NCBI GenBank assembly: GCA_031254225.1
Contig: JAIRUU010000074.1
Span: 1 to 18,266 of the forward strand
Source: Candidatus Elusimicrobium euhamitermitis
GTDB taxonomy: Bacteria > Elusimicrobiota > Elusimicrobia > Elusimicrobiales > Elusimicrobiaceae
DNA length: 18,266 nt
Direction of reading: 5' to 3'
Part shown: positions 13,061-18,266 of the stretch, one piece after another
How positions within the stretch are numbered: the stretch's first letter is position 1
How the letters are laid out: each line of letters begins with the position of its first letter
Program-made: the position numbers and the translations under genes
Notes under the pieces: generated by a model
The model's database searches: none
What the model was told of the DNA's origin: nothing
Seen by the model: the letters and a program-made list of their open reading frames with translations, nothing else

Positions 13061-13089
13061 AGTTTAAACATTTTGACCGGTCCGTTCAA
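13061..13089 (-). promoter_or_regulatory. Promoter of pilin 2
   Basis: On the minus strand TTGAAC (13089-13084) and TAAACT (13066-13061) lie 17 bases apart. It is in the same place relative to the gene as the promoter of pilin 1, with different box sequences. Confidence 0.55.
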
Positions 13090-13240
13090 CCCATTATCCA
13101 TTATATTTGAAACGCGGTTTTGGCTTTTTTACGGTATGTTTTTTCAGACGTGAAGATAGATTAAAGCGGATTTCTAAGATAACTATTAAGGGTTAGTAAA
13201 AAATAAATTGCGGCGCGCCGTTTCTGCGCGGCGGCATAAA

Positions 13241-13270
13241 AAAACGCCGCCCTTTGCGGGGCGGCGTTTT
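13241..13270 (-). terminator. Terminator of the TRL-like gene
   Basis: AAAACGCCGCCC (13241-13252) and GGGCGGCGTTTT (13259-13270) form a perfect 12-bp stem about 17 bases after the stop codon. The rest of 13090-13240 holds nothing I can name beyond a GC-rich hairpin near 13210-13235. Confidence 0.85.
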
Positions 13271-13287
13271 AATTGACTTTAAATCAA

Positions 13288-13590
13288 TTAGCTGCCGGTT
13301 ACGACAGTGCAGACTTCGGCGACAACGAGCATGTTTTTAACTTCTCTGTCAACCGAGGCGACGGTTTTGATTTTACCGTTGGCTTTGGCGGCTTCAACAG
13401 ACATATCTCCGGAAGAGAAAATGCCTAAGTAGTTTTTGCCGCAGGCTTTGCCGGTTTTTGTGCCGGTGTTAGGCGTAACCAAGGTGGGTTCAACGGTCTG
13501 GGCGATTAAGGCTCCGCCGAGGTAAGAGGCCGGCATTGTGCAGGCCGTAAGCATTACTGCAACTGCTGTTAACGCTAATACTTTTTTCAT
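13288..13590 (-). CDS. TRL-like family lipoprotein
   Basis: The product is 100 residues. A signal peptide ends in the lipobox LTAC with Cys17 as the lipidated residue. The mature part GKACGKNYLGIFSSGDMSVE, then AAKANGKIKTVASVDREVKN and ending VVAEVCTVVTG, matches the TRL-like family pattern as I know it. The function of that family is unknown; it should sit on the outer or inner membrane facing the periplasm. AGGAG lies about ten bases before the ATG, with promoter and terminator of its own, so it is monocistronic. Confidence 0.8.
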   Translation of the reverse strand: MKKVLALTAVAVMLTACTMPASYLGGALIAQTVEPTLVTPNTGTKTGKACGKNYLGIFSSGDMSVEAAKANGKIKTVASVDREVKNMLVVAEVCTVVTGS

Positions 13591-13626
13591 AATTACTGTC
13601 TCCTGTTGGGTTTTTATTACAAATAA

Positions 13627-13632
13627 ATTATA
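13627..13632 (-). promoter_or_regulatory. -10 box of the TRL-like gene
   Basis: TATAAT on the minus strand lies 36 bases before the start codon. The -35 is weak (TGTAAA at 17 bases). Confidence 0.5.
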
Positions 13633-13666
13633 GTAAATTTATCCAGAAATTTACAGCGGCATAAAA

Positions 13667-15715
13667 TTATTTTGTTTTTACGCCGAAGTTTTGTAAGAAC
13701 GCCTTATTGTTATAAGGCCTGCCCAAAAACTTTTCAACCATCTCGTTCGGGTCCCGCGTCATGCCGGGCGTATAAATGTCCCGCCGCAGTTCCGCGCCCA
13801 CGTCCGCGTTGTCAATGCCGTATTTTTCAAACTGCGCGAAAATATCGTCCGCAATTACCAAAGACCATGCGTATACGTAATATCCCACGTCGTACGGGTC
13901 CGTCAGAGACATAATGTGCTGAAAATTGCCCTGCGGGTGCGTGCCCGGCGTCATGGGCAGCATGTAAATTTCTTTGCTCAGTTTATCGTAGACGGCGGTT
14001 GTGTCCACGGGATTATTGGATTTATGATATCGGTAATCCAGCTGGGCCAGAAAATTTTGCCGCAGCATTGGCAGCGCGTTGCCCGCGCGCCTTGATTTTA
14101 TAAGACTGTTAATCATATCGTCCGGCAGTTGTTCGCCCGTCTTATAATGCCGCGAGATTTTTTTAAGGACCGCCGGCTGCCAGGCCCAGTTTTCAAGCAG
14201 CTGGGAATGCGTTTCAATATAATCCCACGCCATATTGTCCCCGCCCAGAGAAGCGTATTCCGGCCTGGTGAGCGACATTTGCAGCACGTGGCCGAACTCA
14301 TGGAACAGCGTGGTAACGTCGTTAAAATCCAGCAGGGACGGAACGCCGTTTCCGGCCGGCGTAAGATTGGCCGCTATTACTACTGAAGGCGGCTGATAAC
14401 TTCCGTCCGGTTTTTTATAAGCGTCTATAAAACTCCACGTCGCGTCGTGCGTATATTTGCCGTCCCGCGGATAAAGGTCAAGGTAGAAATTTGAAATTTC
14501 TTCGCCCGTTTCTTTATCTTTAATTTTATACGCCAGAACGTCTTTTTGCCAGACCGGCAAATCCGCGCGCTCAAAAGTAAGGCCGAATAAATTGCCGAAC
14601 ACGTCAAACATTCCGTTTATAACCTGCTCCGCGGGAAAATACTCTTTTAATTTTTCCTGGTCAACGTTATAATATTTTTTCATGTACTGGTTATAATAAT
14701 AAGGATAATCCCAAAGCGTAAAATCTTCCGCCGGCTTACCGGTCATTTCTGATTTCAGTTTTTTATAATCCGCCAGTTCTTTTTTGCCTATGGGTTTTAA
14801 TTTATTTTCAATGTCTTTTAAAAATTTTACGAGGGTAGTATCGTTTTTAGCCATGCGGTCCGCAAGCACAAACTGCGGGTGGTCTTTGAAGCCGAGCAGC
14901 CGCGCGGTTTTTGACCTGTCTTGCAGCACGCTCTCCAGCAGGGCAACGTTTTCCTGCCCGCCGCGGTTGGCGAATTTTATTTGCAGCTCTTTGCGCGCGT
15001 CTTCGTCCTGCGCGTTGGCCATGAACGGGTTATAATCTGGATATTTTAAGGTAACAATATATTTGCCGTCCGGCGTTTTGTCCAGACGGTTAATATAAAC
15101 GCCGCTCATGCCTTTAAGCTGCTCCGCCGCGACTTCCAGCGTCCGGCTGTCCTGCATAAGATTGACGTTGAATTTTGTAATGTCTTCCATTTTGCTTTTG
15201 GTAAGCTCATTATACTGCCCGGCCGCCGCGCCTTCCAGTTTCGCGCCCGCGCGCTCAAAACTGTTTAACCAAAAACGCATTAGTTTTACCTGCGTGTCCG
15301 ACAAGACCGGGCGCGTGTCCGAATATTCTTTAATAGCTTTATAAATATCTTTTCTGGCCAAAACCGCGGCTTTAAACTGGGAGCCTTTTGACTCAAGCTT
15401 CGCGGCTTCCTCGCGCACCTGCGCGTCGTCGTGGAAATACGCCATGAGCGAGAGCGCTTTGGCCGTGTACCAGTAGTCGTTAAACGCGCGCTCAAAAGCG
15501 AGCACGGTGTTGTCAAAATTCCTCTGCGCCGGCGGCACCGCCAGAATTTTTTTAATATTGCCCTCAAAACGCATGGCGGCCAGGTTTTCCGTCGCCGCTA
15601 TTTCCGCGGGCTGGTAGTCAAAGCGCAGCGCGTTGTTTTCAAACATGGTGTCCATAACGCTCCCGTAAGATAAAAGCGGCAGCAAAACCGCCGCGGATAT
15701 TAATATTTTTTTCAT
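13667..15715 (-). CDS. Exported M3 family oligopeptidase (Dcp/OpdA-like)
   Basis: The product is 682 residues, the usual size of the peptidyl-dipeptidase Dcp/oligopeptidase A group. An N-terminal signal peptide (MKKILISAAVLLPLLSYGS) sends it to the periplasm. The zinc site is intact: His472-Glu473-x-x-His476 in LFHEFGHVLQ and a third ligand Glu501 in DYIETHSQ. The helical lid region occupies the first 350 residues. It would degrade short peptides outside the inner membrane. Its ATG overlaps the pgm stop as ATGA, so it is translationally coupled to pgm with no promoter of its own visible. The link between the two functions is unclear. Confidence 0.92.
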   Translation of the reverse strand: MKKILISAAVLLPLLSYGSVMDTMFENNALRFDYQPAEIAATENLAAMRFEGNIKKILAVPPAQRNFDNTVLAFERAFNDYWYTAKALSLMAYFHDDAQVREEAAKLESKGSQFKAAVLARKDIYKAIKEYSDTRPVLSDTQVKLMRFWLNSFERAGAKLEGAAAGQYNELTKSKMEDITKFNVNLMQDSRTLEVAAEQLKGMSGVYINRLDKTPDGKYIVTLKYPDYNPFMANAQDEDARKELQIKFANRGGQENVALLESVLQDRSKTARLLGFKDHPQFVLADRMAKNDTTLVKFLKDIENKLKPIGKKELADYKKLKSEMTGKPAEDFTLWDYPYYYNQYMKKYYNVDQEKLKEYFPAEQVINGMFDVFGNLFGLTFERADLPVWQKDVLAYKIKDKETGEEISNFYLDLYPRDGKYTHDATWSFIDAYKKPDGSYQPPSVVIAANLTPAGNGVPSLLDFNDVTTLFHEFGHVLQMSLTRPEYASLGGDNMAWDYIETHSQLLENWAWQPAVLKKISRHYKTGEQLPDDMINSLIKSRRAGNALPMLRQNFLAQLDYRYHKSNNPVDTTAVYDKLSKEIYMLPMTPGTHPQGNFQHIMSLTDPYDVGYYVYAWSLVIADDIFAQFEKYGIDNADVGAELRRDIYTPGMTRDPNEMVEKFLGRPYNNKAFLQNFGVKTK

Positions 15716-17265
15716 AATTTTATTCCCAGCGCGGCGGAGCCTTGTTTTACTATCTCGTCCATTCTCTGCGCGCTTACAAAACTTTCGCAGTAAAATTTTA
15801 AAATATTTTCAGTGCCGCTTGCCCGCGCCAGAAACCAGGAATTTTCCAGATATATTTTAATGCCGTCGGTGTCCCTTGTTTTTATAACCTTCTCGCCGGC
15901 CACGGTTTTTATAGCGGCGACGTCCGCCGCCTTTAACGCGCTGACGGCGTTTTTAGTTTTTTCGTCGGTGGGAATATCAATGCGCGTGTAATATGAGACG
16001 CCGTGTTTTTTGGTGAGCCGGTTATATAACGCCGCTATGTCGCCCTCTTTTGACATGATTTCCAGCAGCAGCAGCACGGCAAAAATGCCGTCTTTCTCAG
16101 TGGTCCAGCCGCTCATGGACATGCCGGCGCTTTCCTCGCCGCACAAAACATATTTGCCGTCTCTTATTCCGTCCACAAAATATTTAAAACCTATATTTTT
16201 CTCGTCCACGCCTAAGCCTGCCGCGCCGGCTATTTTATCCAGCATATGCGTAGTGCCCAGCGTGCGGCCTATAAAAGTACAGGCGCAGGATTTATTTTTT
16301 CTGATAAGATAATCCGCCATAACGCAAAGCGCGTGGTTTGGGTTTATAAGCCCGCCCGCGGCGGTGGCGCAGCCAAAACGGTCCGCGTCAGGGTCGCTCG
16401 CGCCGGCAAAAACAAATTTTCCGCTTTGCACCAAATCTATAAGCGGTTTCATGGGGTAAGGGGACGAAGGGTCCATTCTGGTTTTTCCGTCGTGGTCTAA
16501 GGGAATAAAGCGGAAAGTAGGATCAATAATGTCGCTCACAATTTCAAAATTCTGCAGCCCGTATTTCTGTTTTAAAGCTTTGTAAAAAGGAAGGCTGGTG
16601 CCGCCCATGGGGTGTATCGCGGCTTTAAGATTATGCTTTTTTATCGTCTCAAAATCAATAACTTTTGCAAGTTCCCGTATATAAGGCTCTATAACGTCAA
16701 TTTCTTTAAGCAGGCCTTTTGCTTTGGCCTCTTCAACGGTAATTTGTTTAATTTTATCCGTATTTTTCATCAGCGCGTTTGCCGCTTTTTCAATTTTTGA
16801 AGTTATGGCGGAACCCGCGGGCCCGCCGGTGGACGGATTGTATTTAAGGCCCATGTCCTGCGGCGGGTTATGGCTTGCCGTGCCGTTAAGGCTGGCAACC
16901 GCGCGGCCCTTTAAAATTTCCATTGAAAATACCGGCGTGGGCACCGGCACCGTAGTCATTAAAACCGGAATATCGTTGGCCGCAAGCACGCCGGCGCAGA
17001 TTTCCGAAACGGTTTTTGACATAAGCCGCGTATCGCCGCCGACCAAGACCGGCCCCTTGATATTCATCTCTTTATGCATATCCGCAACGGCCTGGGCTAT
17101 TGCCTTTGCGTGCAATTCGCAAAACCCGCAGCCCAAAACGCCCCTGTGCCCCGACGTGCCGAATTTTACCGGCGCAGGAGAGCCGGACGGATAAAAAAAT
17201 TCTTTCTTAAGCAGCCCCACGTCTATTACGTTAACAGGCAGTTTGCCGGCGTTTGCGTCTGTCAT
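15712..17265 (-). CDS. pgm: Phosphoglucomutase, alpha-D-glucose phosphate-specific
   Basis: It interconverts glucose 1-phosphate and glucose 6-phosphate, feeding glycogen and UDP-sugar synthesis. The product is 517 residues. FGTSGHRG is near residue 36; the phosphoserine loop TASHNPP contains Ser131; the metal loop reads DPDADRFG; the sugar-binding loop reads CGEESAGMSM; the phosphate-binding RASGTEN is near the C-terminus. All are intact, and the domain order fits the Pgm branch rather than ManB/GlmM. GAGGAAA precedes the ATG. It heads an operon with the M3 peptidase and diverges from the barrel-protein gene; a TATAAT on the minus strand (17312-17307) may be its -10. Confidence 0.93.
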   Translation of the reverse strand: MTDANAGKLPVNVIDVGLLKKEFFYPSGSPAPVKFGTSGHRGVLGCGFCELHAKAIAQAVADMHKEMNIKGPVLVGGDTRLMSKTVSEICAGVLAANDIPVLMTTVPVPTPVFSMEILKGRAVASLNGTASHNPPQDMGLKYNPSTGGPAGSAITSKIEKAANALMKNTDKIKQITVEEAKAKGLLKEIDVIEPYIRELAKVIDFETIKKHNLKAAIHPMGGTSLPFYKALKQKYGLQNFEIVSDIIDPTFRFIPLDHDGKTRMDPSSPYPMKPLIDLVQSGKFVFAGASDPDADRFGCATAAGGLINPNHALCVMADYLIRKNKSCACTFIGRTLGTTHMLDKIAGAAGLGVDEKNIGFKYFVDGIRDGKYVLCGEESAGMSMSGWTTEKDGIFAVLLLLEIMSKEGDIAALYNRLTKKHGVSYYTRIDIPTDEKTKNAVSALKAADVAAIKTVAGEKVIKTRDTDGIKIYLENSWFLARASGTENILKFYCESFVSAQRMDEIVKQGSAALGIKL

Positions 17266-17303
17266 AAAAGTTTCCTCTAAAAAACCCTTTATTTTTATGA
17301 TAG

Positions 17304-17312
17304 TATATTATA
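17304..17312. promoter_or_regulatory. Divergent -10 region between pgm and the barrel-protein gene
   Basis: TATATTATA reads TATATT or TATTAT rightwards and TATAAT leftwards, in a 76-base gap between two divergent starts. No clear -35 is visible on either strand, so only the -10 region is claimed. Confidence 0.45.
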
Positions 17313-17341
17313 GAGTTTAAGGAAATAAGGAGAGTCTTAAA

Positions 17342-18034
17342 ATGAAAAAATTTTTAATTGCAGCATGTCTGTTCGCTCTGGCGTCCGCCTCTTATGCCGG
17401 CGTGGCGGACCGCTTTAAAAGCAACGTGGGCGGCGCGTCAAAAAGCGACGCGGAAAATTACGCCAGAGACATAGGTCTCATAGCCGGCATGAATGATTTT
17501 CATGACGGAAAAGCTGTGGACACTTTCGGCTTTGACGTCGGCGTAAGCGGCAACTTTTTAATGCCGTCTAACAAGCTTGACGATAAAAATGTTTTTATCC
17601 CCATGCTTTACGGCAGCGTGAAAATACCGATACTCGGTTTAAACATAGCCGCGCGCGGCACTTCTTTTGAGCAGCTTACAAGCGTAGGCGGCGGTCTTAA
17701 ATGGAGCGTTTTGGGAAACACCATTCTGCCGTTTTTTCCGGACATCACCGTCGGCGCTTTTTATGACAGAATGAGCACGGATTATTATAATATTGACCAT
17801 TTGTCCGCGTCAATCAGCGCGTCCGTAAAGGTGCTTATGCTGGAGCCTTATGTCGGCGCGGGTTATGATTACAGCAGAATGAGCGTTAACGGCGGCGGCA
17901 CAGCAAGCAAAGGCGGCACAAGGTTAACCGGCGGCGTAAATTTTCATATATTGCCGGTTGTATATGTTTTTGGGGCGTATGTATATGCCGGAGATACAAA
18001 AGCCGTGCAGGTGGGAGCAGGCGCGCGGTTTTAA
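17342..18034 (+). CDS. Outer-membrane beta-barrel-like protein
   Basis: The product is 230 residues. The signal peptide MKKFLIAACLFALASASYAG ends in an AYA/SYA-type cleavage site. The mature part shows alternating hydrophobic strands with Gly/Tyr-rich turns (YVGAGYDYSRMSVNGGG, VYVFGAYVYAGD) and ends in VGAGARF with a terminal Phe, as outer-membrane proteins do for BAM recognition. The size suits an eight- to ten-strand barrel. AAGGAG lies nine bases before the ATG. I cannot assign a family or ligand. Confidence 0.75.
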   Translation: MKKFLIAACLFALASASYAGVADRFKSNVGGASKSDAENYARDIGLIAGMNDFHDGKAVDTFGFDVGVSGNFLMPSNKLDDKNVFIPMLYGSVKIPILGLNIAARGTSFEQLTSVGGGLKWSVLGNTILPFFPDITVGAFYDRMSTDYYNIDHLSASISASVKVLMLEPYVGAGYDYSRMSVNGGGTASKGGTRLTGGVNFHILPVVYVFGAYVYAGDTKAVQVGAGARF

Positions 18035-18046
18035 CTGGATATAAGG

Positions 18047-18076
18047 TGTGATTTTCCCGGAAAATCACATTTATTT
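18047..18076 (+). terminator. Terminator of the barrel-protein gene
   Basis: TGTGATTTTC (18047-18056) pairs with GAAAATCACA (18060-18069) around three bases, followed by TTTATTT, 12 bases after the stop codon. Confidence 0.85.
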
Positions 18077-18266
18077 CATGACTACGAGTATTTGGGCGGG
18101 CCCGCGCCCGCCGCAAGATTTTCCAGCGCACGGCTGCTTCGCTTGTAAACAGTGTTCTGTTTTGCTCACTTCGTTCGCTTTAGTCGGGGGTTAAAAATTT
18201 CTTCGGCTTTTGGACGCTTTTCAATTTTTCCGGCCCTCGCCGTATGCTTCGCCTTATATACTTGCT
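18077..18266. other. Intergenic DNA at the window edge, no gene named
   Basis: A GC-rich self-complementary stretch (GGGCGGGCCCGCGCCCGCC, near 18094-18113) is followed by mixed sequence. On the minus strand a frame rich in Lys and Arg is open from the window edge to TAA at 18182-18180 (28 codons), which could be the 3' end of a convergent gene, but it is too short to support. Confidence 0.4.

Noticed and set aside
18180..18266. Lys/Arg-rich open frame on the minus strand at the right edge
   Set aside because: Only 28 codons before the edge and no family recognised; it could be chance.
1..18266. CRISPR array
   Set aside because: No set of regularly spaced short repeats was seen; the repeats present are pairs or inverted repeats.

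Overview
The window looks like chromosome from a Gram-negative bacterium of the Elusimicrobiota type, probably gut-associated. The grounds are tandem small type IV pilins with near-identical N-termini, a TRL-type lipoprotein, an outer-membrane barrel protein with a C-terminal Phe, and coding DNA rich in GGC/GCG codons beside AT-rich intergenic DNA. The lineage is a judgement from general knowledge and was not searched.

Region 1 (1-4250) is AT-rich and accessory. A tRNA-Leu(CAA) is followed by a decayed large serine recombinase on the minus strand whose reading frame runs into the tRNA. A cytoplasmic trypsin-like protease follows, framed by 37-bp direct repeats. A 17-bp near-identical repeat overlaps the tRNA 3' end and recurs at 3080-3096, which suggests an integrated element of about 2.8 kb. 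Two copies of a 96-bp repeat (2988-3083, 4082-4177) follow, one of them cut at the presumed attachment site. Between them is a gene with three membrane segments and a possible pilin-like C-terminal domain.

Region 2 (4250-9814) is housekeeping and envelope. It holds a secreted N-acetylmuramoyl-L-alanine amidase (minus), a 270-bp MITE-like element with 30-bp terminal inverted repeats, then on the plus strand a Nif3-like metal protein, an M20 metallohydrolase, a pilin-like protein and a prepilin peptidase.

Region 3 (9815-11711) holds a GC-rich inverted-repeat element and guaB. guaB is preceded by an extended -10 promoter, a 22-codon leader ORF and an intrinsic terminator that overlaps the leader stop codon, an arrangement that suggests attenuation.

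Region 4 (11784-17265, minus strand) has two tandem type IV pilins, each with its own promoter and terminator, a TRL-like lipoprotein, and a pgm / M3-peptidase pair overlapping by ATGA. An outer-membrane barrel protein is divergent from pgm. The prepilin peptidase at 9032-9814 would process the two classical pilins and perhaps the pilin-like proteins.

The points most worth following are the guaB leader, the recombinase/tRNA/attachment-site arrangement with its protease cargo, the 96-bp repeat family (small RNA or conserved minus-strand peptide), and the membrane protein with the pilin-like domain.
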